Positions 1-10,784 of a stretch of 64,000 bases of DNA are shown here, piece by piece. The notes beneath the pieces were generated by a model. That model was not told the DNA's origin. It saw nothing but the letters and a program-made list of their open reading frames with translations, and made no database searches. Every line of letters begins with the position of its first letter. Within the stretch, counting starts at the first letter, position 1. Made by a program: the position numbers and the translations under genes. This DNA is from Gymnopus androsaceus JB14 (taxonomy: Eukaryota; Basidiomycota; Agaricomycetes; Agaricales; Omphalotaceae), in the NCBI GenBank assembly GCA_009733575.1, contig ML769548.1:1-64000 (forward strand). The letters are read 5' to 3'.

Positions 1-621
1 GCAAGTCTGTGTGCTTTGAGAAGACTAAGGGAGAAACTGTGTTAATTTTCTATGTGCAGATTCATGGACAGTGTGATTTCTCTCCATGTTATAAGGTCCT
101 TAGGACAGCTATAAGTCCATAAGTTACAGGACAGTGAGGCCATCTGATGATTACAGGCCACCCATGGCAGGCTTCGCCAAAGCCAAGAGATTCAATGGCC
201 ACAGGTTCATTTAGACTTGATATAAATAATACTACATAAATGAAGGATAATAAAAAGAGAAAAATTTACAATCAAACAGAGCGATTTGACTTGGTAAAAT
301 GCCCATAATGTCCAGCAATATTGAAAGTGAAAGAAATAAGACTAGAAAACAACATATTTAAAGATAATAAGATTGAGAACAGGTTGCAAATCTTGGCTCA
401 GGAGACTAAGTGAATCAAGACATATCTGTTGCAAAATTGGTTTTGCGTGTCTGCAGCTAAAGCTGGTTTGATCCCATGTAAAAAAGTATGAAGGGCAATA
501 CTTACTGTGCTGCTGTCAGAAAGTTCAATTTTATTCACGGTGACTCTTGGACCAGAAGGAGCAGGGATCCTTATAGAGTTCCATTGAGTGGAATGGCTTG
601 AACTTTGTGAAATATATTGCC

Positions 622-1039
622 CAAGGGGAACCGGGATTACGGACCGTACACTCCGGTGGTTGGTCGGTTCATCCTCCGAGACCACTAAAAAAAATTTTAC
701 CCAACCTTTTGTCAGTGAGGTTCAGTTAAAATTTGGTTGAAATACTAGGCTTCTGAAGGCTTGAAGTTTTTTTCATGCGGTTTCTGCTACTTTTGTTAAG
801 CTCAATGAGCTATTTGAGCAGTGGGGAATGTATGGGTTATGTATAGGAATGAAGGTGACCAGTACCCGGTACCTATAGGGGACATATGGTGACATCAGAC
901 GTCACACTTACATCATCATATACAGCTTTGACACCCTAATAAGGCAACCGTCACGTCACAGGGTCGGTCGGTTCACTCTTCGAGGCCATTAAAAAAAATT
1001 TCAACCTGTGTAATAATAAAAAATCTTTGGTCCCCCTTG
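622..1039. mobile_element. hAT-like MITE, 418 bp, 8-bp TSD ATATTGCC
   Basis: The ends are CAAGGGGAACC and GGTCCCCCTTG (imperfect inverted repeat), flanked by ATATTGCC at 614-621 and 1040-1047. The same site is empty, with a single ATATTGCC, in the copies near 48.17 kb and 59.73 kb, which proves insertion. An 8-bp duplication is typical of hAT elements. There is no coding capacity. Inside, two related stretches (GGTCGGTTCA followed by an A-run) occur near 660-700 and 965-1000. Confidence 0.9.
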
Positions 1040-1335
1040 ATATTGCCTGGAATTCAACCTGTTCTAATTGTTAGGTTCTAGATGGAAATCCAACAAAATT
1101 TTAAGCTCACATTGCTAACATGCTGTTCATATACACTTTGAAGATATGCAACTCTCATAAGTAATTTTAAGGACCTGGATGCTTCTGGACAAGGGGTGTG
1201 CAAAAATTTTAGCGCCATACCATGAGGGGGAGGGGAGGGGGATCCGAGGTCGTTAAGAGTGAAATTCCCAAACTGGAATTTGCAAGGTAAAATGCAGCGA
1301 AATAGATGTCTTCTTGCTTTTTCTGTGCTTTTTGA

Positions 1336-1898
1336 AGCAACCCAATCACTTGGCATGGGGATGTTCAAGTTCAGAACATCATCCTTATGGTCTGTTGGAA
1401 GAAAGGACGGGAAACTGCAGAGAAGCAGTTTGCAGAAAGCTGGAATCAAGCCTCCATTTGAAAAAATGGAGAGGGAGGGCAGTTATGATAATCCTTTGTC
1501 CATTTGGAATGGAAAAGGTTCTTCTTGTCAATGATCTTTCAGTAGGGGAGGACAATGAAGGGTGACAATGAAACTCATGATTACAATGGCCAAGTTGCAC
1601 CTGTACCACCTATTTCCACAGAAAATCAGTTTCCACCCAATTCTCCCCCTCTTTCCGACTTCACTGACTCTGAGCTTGAACCCAAAATTGAAGACACCGC
1701 TGCAGAGAAAGAAAGCAAGGAGTCCAAATCTCAAAAATATTCTGCTTGGGTTGCTGATACAAGCAAAGGCACACAAACTTCAAAGATGATCCACAAGTCT
1801 AGTGTTCTTCGGATCTTCTCCAGTCCTCTTTACAGTCCGGATTCCACTGATCGTATATGGCGTGTACGTGGGTACTCAAAATACACTGAACCATCCTT
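1336..1898 (+). pseudogene. Family Z remnant, internal segment (copy 1)
   Basis: The plus-strand frame encodes the same segment as the minus-strand gene around 38.0-38.6 kb: a conserved start (NPITWHGDVQVQN), a basic stretch (CWKKGRETAEKQLQKAG), an FGMEKVLLV motif, an acidic Ser/Pro-rich linker, and SSVLRIFSSPLYSPDSTDR. Small indels near 1430 and 1490 break the frame relative to the copies at 51.7 kb and 59.3 kb. The 5' part of the gene is missing and the 3' part is interrupted at 1899. Function is not established; the complete family appears to combine a DDE-like domain with zinc fingers (see 36104-38783 and 42930-45630). Confidence 0.7.
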
Positions 1899-2225
1899 CA
1901 TCTGGAAAACTACCTAAAGCCCAGGCAAGTCCAGGTGTGCCTGGTCAGTCTCAGGGATGCCCAGGAATTTGGCCAATTCCTAGGCAACACTAGGCAACCC
2001 AAGCACCCCAGGTAGCCCAGGACTTTGGCCTAATTCTAGGGATCCTTGAGCATCTCTGAAGTTACTCAGGAAGTAGCCTCAAGCAAGCCCAAAGGTCCTC
2101 AGGATTTGGCTAAAGTCCTAGGCTGCCCTGGTTGCTCGGGTGCCCTGGGAAATGGGCAAATTCCTAGGCTTCCTGGGCTACCCGAGGGAATCCCCGAGAT
2201 GCCCTGGGATGCCCTGAAGCTAGCA
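1899..2225 (+). repeat. CCCAGG/CCTGGG-rich subterminal repeat segment
   Basis: It begins CATCTGGAAAACTACC and is followed by about 320 bp of degenerate short motifs in both orientations (CCCAGG, CCTGGG, CCTAGG, GCCCTGGGATG). The same segment recurs at 11680-12012 (reverse), 52243-52570 (forward) and 58555-58879 (reverse). At 10785-12012 it forms one end of an element with terminal inverted repeats, so it is probably a subterminal region, perhaps a transposase-binding array. Here it interrupts family Z exactly between two codons that are adjacent in the copy at 38.07 kb. Confidence 0.75.
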
Positions 2226-2368
2226 CAGCATTTAGTCAGCAATTTTAGTCATACAGTTGGTTGTAAGATTTTCCCGTGTAAGAGGCATACGTTAATTGTT
2301 AAATCGGCACATACAAGTACAACATCAAGTCCATTGTATCTACCAACGTTATAGAAGCTCCAATTCCA

Positions 2369-4435
2369 CTAGTACCTGTACCTTTGGTATATGGTAGTAG
2401 GGAACTTGTCTGGTGTTATCTGTTCAACAGGCGCGTCACTTGTGGCGGAGCTAGCAGAGCTGTGTCTGGAATGACCCGGAACAAATGTCCTGCATGCAGC
2501 AAGCAACTCATTGCGAAGTTCAAGCAAGATATCATCAGGGATCCCAGGTGGAGGAAGCCAAGCACAGAAGGTACCATGAGTACCTGGGAGTACAAACTGG
2601 GACTGGGTTTCATGTCTCTTGTTGTAAGCAAGATGAAGTAACCAACATAATTGGCAAGATTTCTTGCTAACGCCAATAGGCCAACTTCTTGAATGCTGAC
2701 TTGGAGGAACATCCTAGAGTGGGAATATGAGTTGAGAATAGCTAAACTTTGTATGAAAAGTTGGAAGTCCCACCTTTACTGTAACAATCCAGTCCATGAG
2801 CGCCGCTTCAGCATGAACCTTCACATTCAAGGTTCGGAAAATGACATCCCGAGCAGAAGCAATATCAAGGTCATTTGCAGGTTCCTGCCATTCTCGAAGC
2901 AAAGACAACACATTGTCGGCATCAAAAGCAGTAGGATCAAATGGAGCACCCCCGTAACAAAATTGGGAGAGCTTCCATTGAACTGTTTGGCTTTGAGAAT
3001 ATGTTGCTTTTTCAAAAATATACTTGCAGGAGGTTTGCCATGCCAGGACAGTTCTCATAGCATGCAGAAGACGATCCACAGATGTTTCATGAGTCCAGAA
3101 ACCTAAGGATTAATGTAGCGCCTAATGATCACTACAAGGGACAACACTCACGGTTATTCAACATTGACTCCAAATTATCTTCATCACGGTCATCAGTATC
3201 TGGTTCTACTCTCTCGTCACCGATCACCACCATCAGTGTCTGGAGCTAGACTCTTGTCACCACTAGACTTCACAGTGCGTGAGAGATACACTAAGAGCTC
3301 TGGAAACACATGAGCGCAACAATCAAAAGTGAAAGAACTCTTCAACTTACCATTCTCAGCTAAAGCACCAACAACCCCTTCAGCAGATAAAAGATGCTTA
3401 AGCACAGGCATCATGGCTTCCAAACCCATTAATGCAAGACTATCTCGCGGACCGCCTCAGGGGTTGGCGTCTTTATCTCCTACCTGAGCTTAGGTTTCCC
3501 TTCGCCCAGCAACTTCTTCTGCAGTGTTTCCCAAAAGTGTGTAGACCACGTTAAGCCATTGGAGGGCATTGTCGGAATTGACACAATATACAGGCTTTGA
3601 GTTGGTCTCTGAAGACGCTCGCGACGGCATATGCATCTGGATAGCGTTGTTAAAAACCTCTTTGAATGTGAAGTCTTTTGATTCCAACTCAGATTTTGCT
3701 AGGCATTTGGAAATGATATCGAATGGCAATTTACCCCAGTGTGTGGAAAAGTCTAGGACTCGCCAGCCAAGTTTCGATAAGCACGGTGATGGATGAAGTG
3801 TTGGAAATTCTTCAGATCTTTTGAGTTACCAGGCTTCAGGGAGACAATCACATCGAACAAATCTTGAAGGTGCGCGCCGAAGGTAAAGTTACTGAGAATC
3901 ATATAAGTTAGCCATTCAATTGATAGATGTACAACCCACTTTGCGAGTGTACTAGCCCCAATACTAGCCCCCTCCTCCCACTCTTCGAGTAGCTCCTTGC
4001 CATGGACTCCATTCGGGATGACAGGTCTTTCTGCACCATTGGCACAGCCCTCTTTATTCTCTGCTGCTATCTCTACGCTCTCTGTAGGACTGTCCATGCC
4101 CTTATCATTTCCACCCTGCGGATGATGTCCTTTGAGACGTTGTCTGATGTCTTTGCCTTGCCAGCATGCTGTCCAGCATTCTCAGCACAGACAAGGAATT
4201 GCACAGCAGTCTGGCTAGTTTCCCCGATAATTGCATTCACATTCTCTGCTCGGCGGTTAGACGCATTGCCAATAGCAAGAAGCGTAGAGATATGAAGATA
4301 AAGCGACATGGTGGCATCCTTTCAGTGAGGTTCAGAAGGGATGCTCTGCTTGCCACTAAGGTAGGTAGAAAGAAGAAGAACATCCGACCTGAGACTGCCG
4401 GTGAGAGGTGCAGGCGATTGCTGAGGGTCTGCCAT
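2369..4435 (-). pseudogene. OTT_1508-like fungal deaminase, copy 1
   Basis: The start is the ATG of an MADPQQSPAP N-terminus, and the end is an ARTFVPGHSRHSSASS-type Ser-rich tail finishing in QRYRY and TAG. The N-terminal half of about 300 residues is helical and unrecognised. It is followed by an acidic linker, an intron, then a VHAEAALMDW motif, a 61-bp GT-AG intron and SKKSCRLCWLLH-type residues. HAE plus CxxC is the zinc site of the deaminase fold, and the layout resembles fungal OTT_1508-type deaminases (family assignment is from memory). This copy has a TGA after SEPH near residue 38 and further small indels, including one near 3480, so it is probably not functional. Substrate is unknown. 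Confidence 0.62.
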
Positions 4436-4439
4436 GGGA

Positions 4440-4944
4440 GAGGGAGAAGAGTTGTCTTGGCGGTTAGTCTCACAGGTCCAGCCGATCACAATCGGATATG
4501 CCAAGGACTCCCTTTAAGGAAAAAACTGATCGGCTAAACAGTGTCAGCATCATTACATTAAGCGCCGCATCACCTGCTCGTTACAACGATGCTTGTTCCT
4601 GTTTGGTTAACTGTTTCCGCTGCTTGCAGGCCCTGGAATCTCCTACTCAAGCATAGGCTCGTCCCCACCCGCTTCCAGATGTTGATGCGATCAACGGTCA
4701 GCCGGCTACGCAACTTCGGGAGCCAACTGAGCTGTCAAAGCGCATTTCAAATCTATTTGAAATAAGTAGGTGGCGACTGAACGGAACTGGCGCCGCGAGT
4801 CTAACTCAAGCATGCTAAGATATTGGGGTTAATCTCGTGCCACATGGGTATCAGAATGCAATGACAAAAAGCAATAAGGAGGTAATAATTAATACAACAT
4901 CAATGTCCAGTGTATCTACCAACTTTACAAAAGCTCCAATTCCA
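4440..4944. other. Intergenic spacer and shared 5' region between tandem deaminase copies
   Basis: This stretch lies upstream of the deaminase start on the minus strand. It has no gene. Its end (ACAAAAAGCAATAAGGAGG near 4864-4884) recurs as ACAAAAAGCGATAAGAGGG at 5839-5860, showing that the deaminase gene and its upstream region were duplicated in tandem. Confidence 0.6.
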
Positions 4945-5605
4945 CTAGTACCTTTGGGATAGGGTAGTAGGGAACTTGTCTGAATTTGTTACCTGGTCAA
5001 GCGGAGCGTCACTTGCGGCGGAGCTAGCAGAACTGTGTCTGGAATGACCTGGAACAAATGTTTTGCAGGTGGCAAGCAACTCATTGCGAAGATTTCATCA
5101 GGGATCCCAGGTGGAGGAAGCCAAGCACACATCAGCAAACCCTGGATGATCCCATAAGCTCTGTACAGTTCTGTACAGCATGCAGAAGACAATCCGCAGA
5201 TTTTTCCGGGAATGAGTCCTCTTTATTCTCTCCTGCTATCTCTACACTCTCTGTAGGACTGTCCATGCCCTTATCCTTTCCACTCTGCAGAGGATTTCCT
5301 CTGATATGTTGTCTGACGGCTCGGGCCTCGTCTTTATGCTGTTTAGCATTCTCAGCACAGACAAGGAATTGCACAGCATTTGGGGTAGTTTCCCCAATAA
5401 CTGCATTCACATTCTCCGCTCGGAGGTTAGACTTATTACCGACAATAAGAAGCGTTAAGATGCGAAGATAAAGCGACAAGGTGGCATCCTTTGAGTGAGC
5501 TTCAGAAGGGAAGCTCTGCTTGCCGTCAAGGTAGGAAGAAAGAAGAAGAACATCTGACCTGAGACTGTCAGTGAGAGGTGCAAGTGATTGCTGAGGGTCT
5601 GCCAT
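4945..5605 (-). pseudogene. Internally deleted tandem copy of the deaminase-like gene
   Basis: The first ~130 codons from MADPQQSLAP are present and open; the serine codon at SEAHSKDAT replaces the TGA seen in copies 1 and 2. The sequence then jumps from ENKED to a short DCLLHA stretch, and again to the CAWLPPPGIPD C-terminal region and the Ser-rich tail ending QRY-TAG. Both zinc-site segments (HAE and CxxC) are gone and the last junction is out of frame, so it cannot be an active deaminase. Its N-terminus is the best guide to the original reading frame. Confidence 0.7.
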
Positions 5606-5683
5606 GGGAGAGGGAGAAGAGTTGTCTTGGTGCTTACTCTCACGGGTCCAGCAGATCACGATCGGATATGCCAAGCAATTCGG

Positions 5684-5693
5684 CTATATAAAA
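5684..5693 (-). promoter_or_regulatory. TATA-like box upstream of deaminase copy
   Basis: On the minus strand TTTTTATATAGCC lies about 80-90 bp upstream of the ATG at 5605, a plausible core-promoter position for a short 5' UTR. The motif is absent at the equivalent place upstream of copy 1, where that region reads differently. Sequence match only. Confidence 0.35.
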
Positions 5694-5883
5694 AGTGTGT
5701 CATTAAGCACCGCATCACCTGCTCGTTGCAATGATGCTTGTTCCTGTTTGGTTAACTGTTTCCGCCGCTCGCAGGCCCCTGGAATCTCCTACTCAAGCAT
5801 CGGGGTTGATATTGTGTCACATGAGCATCAGAATACAATGACAAAAAGCGATAAGAGGGTAATAATTGAGTGATAAAAAAGAT

Positions 5884-6824
5884 ATATCCTGATGAACTTG
5901 CCCTTTCACATATTGAAGAAGGTGACACTGTATCTGTCAAGGATCCAGTTCTTACCCTGGTGAAGTGCAAAGGACATGCCTTCCTTGCAGTCATACAACT
6001 CGGAACAATCAAGTATAATTCTCAGCCTACACTATCCCTACCAGTCACTGTTCTGCATGAACCCAATATTGAAGTCAATGGTCAAATCATGTCACTCAAG
6101 ATGATTGATGGCAACCATCAGCCCCTTCGGCCAGACTGGGAGTGGGGTGGTCAGTTAGAAGTCCCACATAGAGCTATGTTGAGAGGCTTACTGGGTCATA
6201 TGATTGAGCCAATCAACCCCGAGCTTGGCCGACCATCTCAAGACCCCGCCGCTAGCAAAACCTATGTATTCCACACAAGCGGGCTTTGGGGCATTACTGC
6301 AATACTTGAAGAGCGTCTACGTCAAGACTTTGCGGATGGAAAGGTGCCAAATGTTTCAAAGAGTGAAACCTTCCCTTATTGCAACCTGGCAGGTAAGCAA
6401 ATAAACATTACTATAATAACAGAAAACTCACTGAAAACTCCTATTAGATGAAGCTTGCTTCTACTGTGATGAGCTAGAGACCACATTCACTTCTAGTCAA
6501 GGTTTTTGCTGTCCTTGCTGTCCATTGATCAGAATAGATTCTGAGGTGAGTGGACCAGAAACCCTTTGACACATAGGTTCCCACATCTTGAAAGATATCT
6601 GTCTAAAAGATGCCAATGAGCCATGTGGTCTTTGTCTCAATACTGGTGGTCTTTGCAGTATATACCTGATCAAGCGTGCAAAGGGCATCTGGGCAATTGA
6701 TATAAAACATTCGCGGTGCCAAAATCTAAAAGCCTTCAATATCAAACAGCATTGGAGTTTAAGATGGACTCACCTTGTACAAACCATCCTCTCCTTTGCC
6801 CTCTCTGCCCCACAAATGCTCCTG
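5884..6824 (+). pseudogene. Family Z, zinc-ribbon region (arm A, part 1)
   Basis: This resumes family Z downstream of the deaminase block with PDELALSHIEEGDTVSV, a small beta-rich domain, and GLLGHMIEPINPELGRPSQD. A GTAAGC donor follows at 6393, then an exon with CFYCDE and FCCPCCP cysteine pairs and LCGLCLNTGGLC. A premature TGA occurs in GPETL-stop-HIGSH. The copia element at 6825 interrupts the exon; the reading continues at 13823. It matches arm B at 37137-38080 on the minus strand. Confidence 0.75.
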
Positions 6825-7187
6825 CTATGAGAGTTATTTTCCTAAATAGGAAGTAGCAGCAGTAAGTCCACACAGGACTTAGTAGTACGATCACACAGAT
6901 CGATGGGGGACGATGGTGTTATTACAGGGTATGGTACCTAAGCTTATATACAGTCCTAAGTACAAACAATATATCGGGCAGGTGGCTACTGCGTGAATGT
7001 GTGTGGCTACTGTCCATACAGTAAAGTAGGTACTGCAAGAGAGCAAGTGGATACGGCGAGAGACTGAGTGGATTCTGCGAGACGATAGTAGTGGAGTGCA
7101 TGGGATGGTGATACAAACAAGTGGAGACTACGAGAAAGTGTTCCATGTATAGTTCAATAAGATATATTTACCTTTGATATTCCAACA
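6825..7187 (-). repeat. 3' LTR of copia element
   Basis: On the minus strand it runs from TGTTGGAATATC to CTCTCATA. Just internal to it is a purine tract (AAGGTTTGAAGGGAAG) that serves as polypurine tract. It differs from the 5' LTR at only a handful of positions, so the insertion is fairly young. Confidence 0.93.
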
Positions 7188-7194
7188 CTTCCCT

Positions 7195-10100
7195 TCAAAC
7201 CTTTGCTAATCCCATGGATGCTGCGAAGTGTTTGGCTTTCATCGAAGGTAAGGCTTTGGTGAAGATGTCTGATGTCATGTTTTTGGTAGGGCAGTATGTA
7301 AGACGAATTTTACCTTCCTCAATGACGTAGCGGATGAAGTGGTATCGGATATCGATATGTTTGGTCCTGGCATGAAAACAATCATCCTTTGCCAATGCAA
7401 TGGCGGACTGATTGTCTGACATGATAGGGATTGCATGAGTAATTGGACCAAAGATTTCCGATAAAAGATTCCTAAGCCAGATTGCTTCCTTTGCCGCATG
7501 GGTCAAAGCGATATACTCGGCTTCCGTGGTGGATAAAGAAATGGTATCCTGTTGTTTCAACAACCAAGATACTGCTCCGCCATTCAACATAAAAACGTAC
7601 CCGGAAATAGCATGTCAATCCTCTTGGGACATACCATCCGCATCCGTGTAGCCTTGGACTGTCTCCTGGTTGCTTGTACTGAGCCAAAAGTCTCGAGTGT
7701 ATTTGAGATAGGCATAGACACGGCGTACACCATTCCAATGAGTGATGCCAGGGTTTTGTGAAAAGCGAGCAAGGATAGAGACTGCATACGTGATGTCAGG
7801 TCTCGTAGCAACGGATAAGTACTGGAGAGCACCAAGGGCCTCTCTGTAGGGTTTGTTGCGCATAAAAGCGATATCCTCAACCGTTTTGGGTGATTGGTCT
7901 TTGGTGAGGTGAATGTGGGGATCGAAGGGAATAGAGAGTGGCTTTTTATCCGAGAATCCATAGCAAGAGAGTATGGCGTCAATGTATGACCGCTGGGATA
8001 AGTGAATCATCCTGTTATGGAGAGATCTTCAGATCTCAATCCCAAGTAGCCAATGGATTTCTCCGGAATCAACAACTTCGATTATAGCCCCAATATCCTT
8101 CTTTAGTTTCTCCATGATGGCCAGGGTTTCTGTAACCAATGTCATGTCATCAACATGTATAAAAATGATGGTGAAGGGATTAGTGCGATAGAAAACAGCG
8201 TGATCAAAATCAGACCGTTTGAACCCCAGTTGGGTCATGATTTCCCTGAATCGCATGTACCATCGTCAACCGGCTTGTTTAAGTCCGTAAAGTGCGAGTT
8301 TAAGCCGTAAGGTTTGACCTGGGTTTACCCCTATATCTATGCCTGGAGGTGCCTTCATAAAAATGTGCTCATTGTCGTCCAATTTCCCGTAGAGGTAAGC
8401 TGATTTCACATCCATTTGGTGAATAATCATACTCTTCTCAGCTCCAATGCTGAGTATAGCACGGGCTGATGCAAGTTTCGCGACAGATGCGAAGGTTTTG
8501 TCTGGGAAGTAGTCAACGTCTGGGATCTGATTAAATCCACGTACAACAAGACAAGCTCGGTGTCCTGTAATGTGACCTTGTTCATCCTTCTTGGTCCGAT
8601 AGACCCATTTGGATGTGAGAATATTTGCATCTGGAGGTGGAGTGACAATTGTATAGGTTCCATGCTCCTGGAGTCTGGAGATTTCGTCCTTCATGGCATC
8701 GTACCATTTGGAGCTGTCAGGTCGTTGCATAGCTTCTGCAACAGATAGAGCATCAGATTCAATTTCTGATGTTACCTGACCTAGGGATGCAGTAAGATGT
8801 CACAACTCATCACTTCCTTCTCCAAGTTTTTCAATGACGTCCCTGATCTTCTTGGTGGGTTGTCTGACTCGTTTCCCAGATACTTCGTCTGGTGCAATTG
8901 GTTTGGTGGTTTCTTCTGGAACTGGTATGACAGGCTGTTCCAACTTGGTGACTGATGTTTCTAAATTTCCCAAATTTCCATCCTCCCCTTCAACGGGTTG
9001 GATCTGCCTGTCAGAGAAAACTACGTTCCTCTCTGTTGTGACAGTGTGACGTGTTGGCCAGTAGATGTAGTGACCATTCGATTTGGGTTTGAGTCCTATC
9101 CAGCGTCCTTCTTGTGCCTGTGGTTCCAATTTTCCGGGTTCCTTTTCTCGTTTAACATAAATGATACTGCCAAACATGCGAAGATTAGTAATGTCCGGTT
9201 TAATACCAAACCGTTTCTCGTATGGAGTAGCCATTCCAATGGCTTTCTTCGGTGTCCTGTTCCAAACATATACCGCGTATTTCATCATGAATCCCCAAAG
9301 CCATTTTGGGAGTCCTGATGAGATTAAAAGACTTCAAACTGCATTAAGCAATGTTCGATGTGCGCGTTCCACCATACCATTGTGTTCCGGGGTGTCGTGT
9401 ACCGTGAGACGTCGTCGTGTCCCAATGCGTTCCAGATATGCCGTGAATTTATTACTGAGAAATTCTGCCCCTTGATCAGAGTGGAAAACTTTAACAGTTG
9501 TGCCGTATTGAGTTTGGAGACCTGTTTGGAGAACCACATACTGTGCGAATGACTCGTCCTTCGACTTCATTTGGGGTTCCTCCAACCAATCAGTTGCTTC
9601 ATCAACTAGAGTCAGCGTGTAAATGCAGTGGTTTACCGTCCTGACTTGTGATGGTCCCCACACGTCCATGTGGAAGACATCTCCAAAATTCTCCGCACGT
9701 GGAGATGATCGCACCTGAGCGATAGGATACCTGGATGCTTTCCCAAGCATACAAGCGCGGCATTCTGGTTTGTCCATTTGCTTTGGATCCAATCCGATTC
9801 CACGAACCTGGTTGTCTCGAAACATATGCTTCACATAAGCATAGTTGAGGTGACCTAAGATGCAGTGTGCCTCGTAAAGCGATACCAATCTGCCAATCTT
9901 AGTCGAATAAGCGTGTTCCCATGATGGGATCTGGTATAGTCCGTTAGTCTTTGGGATAACTCCCACGAGTTTCCCCTGGCGATCTCTGATTGTCATTTTA
10001 CCATTTGCGGTGTGGATGGCGTAACCATCATTGTCGAGTTTTCCCAGTGATACGAGTGTGTTGGGAGTATCTGGACATAGAAGGGTGTGATGGAGCTTTA

Positions 10101-10446
10101 GCGTTTGGACTTCTTGTCCGTATGTGGGAAGATCGAGATGGAGTGTGCCGGAGATGTTTGCCGTGAAGGTTTCCGCGTTAGCGGCCTGGATGACTCGTGT
10201 TGGAATCTCCCTTTGATTCCTGAGTTCATCAGTGAGTGGCGTCATGTGGGTAGAGCATCTGGAGTCAAAAAGAATTGCTCTGTAACTGTGGGCTGCAGCA
10301 TAAGCGTGATCACCTTTCCCAACTCCTTCTTCAGTATCATATTTGAATTTGAAGGAAGGAAAGAGATTAACGTCGACATATACTTCTTCCTCCTTTTCAC
10401 CGTTAAGAGTAAGAGGTGGCGGACTGTCGACTTTGATGTTTTGCAC
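7195..10446 (-). pseudogene. pol: Copia pol (protease, integrase, RT, RNase H)
   Basis: In order on the minus strand: a protease DSRCSTHMTP near 10.25 kb (usual DSG altered to DSR); a GAG-pre-integrase HHCC region around 9.73-9.85 kb; an integrase DDE triad in FHMDVWGP, FHSDQGAEF and EHNGMVERAHRT; an RT with SKWVYRTKKD and a HVDD in place of YVDD near 8.14 kb; and an RNase H ending in SMGLAKV. TGA codons interrupt at about 9330, 8790, 8260, 8028 and 7604. At four of these the family normally has arginine, which fits CGA-to-TGA changes. Non-functional. Confidence 0.93.
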
Positions 10447-10784
10447 TGTATCAGAATTGTATTTCTGACATCTATCATTGCTCAGTGATGAAAGAGCTAA
10501 TTCGAATTTATCAGCTATTTCGGAAAATCGAAAACAAGATTCCCATGCTTAGCAGGAATTTCAATTGCTGCCCATGATGACTCTGGTACTTCCTTAATCA
10601 TGGATGAGGATGCCACTTCGCTGTTCTTTGGCCTATCTCTCCAGTTTCCATCTGACTTCTTCTTCTGCTTCTCTTGAGAAGGTTTCGTCTCCTTGGCCTC
10701 ATTGGCCTGATTGCGTTTCTCCGATGGACATTGATTTCCAAAATGACCTTTACCTCCGCAGTTATAACAACTGGAGTCCTGACA

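Larger units (their letters stand above)
1..5185 (+). repeat. Copy 1 of recurrent ~5.2-kb block
   Basis: This segment is nearly identical to 50344-55530 in the same orientation and matches 55578-60664 in reverse. It contains a hAT-like MITE, a family Z remnant, a CCCAGG-rich segment and a minus-strand deaminase-like gene. Copy 1 continues past the point where the other two copies meet head to head, so it shows what the block looks like without the palindrome junction: a second, deleted deaminase copy and then the rest of family Z. Positions 1-621 hold no gene I can support, only a short minus-strand exon-like stretch near 480-685. Confidence 0.93.

Noticed and set aside
2416..2712. Frame beginning MFLQVSIQEV in the deaminase 3' exon
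   Set aside because: Out of phase with the HAE exon. The +1 phase after the 61-bp intron gives the SKKSCRLC motif and the conserved tail, so this frame is spurious.
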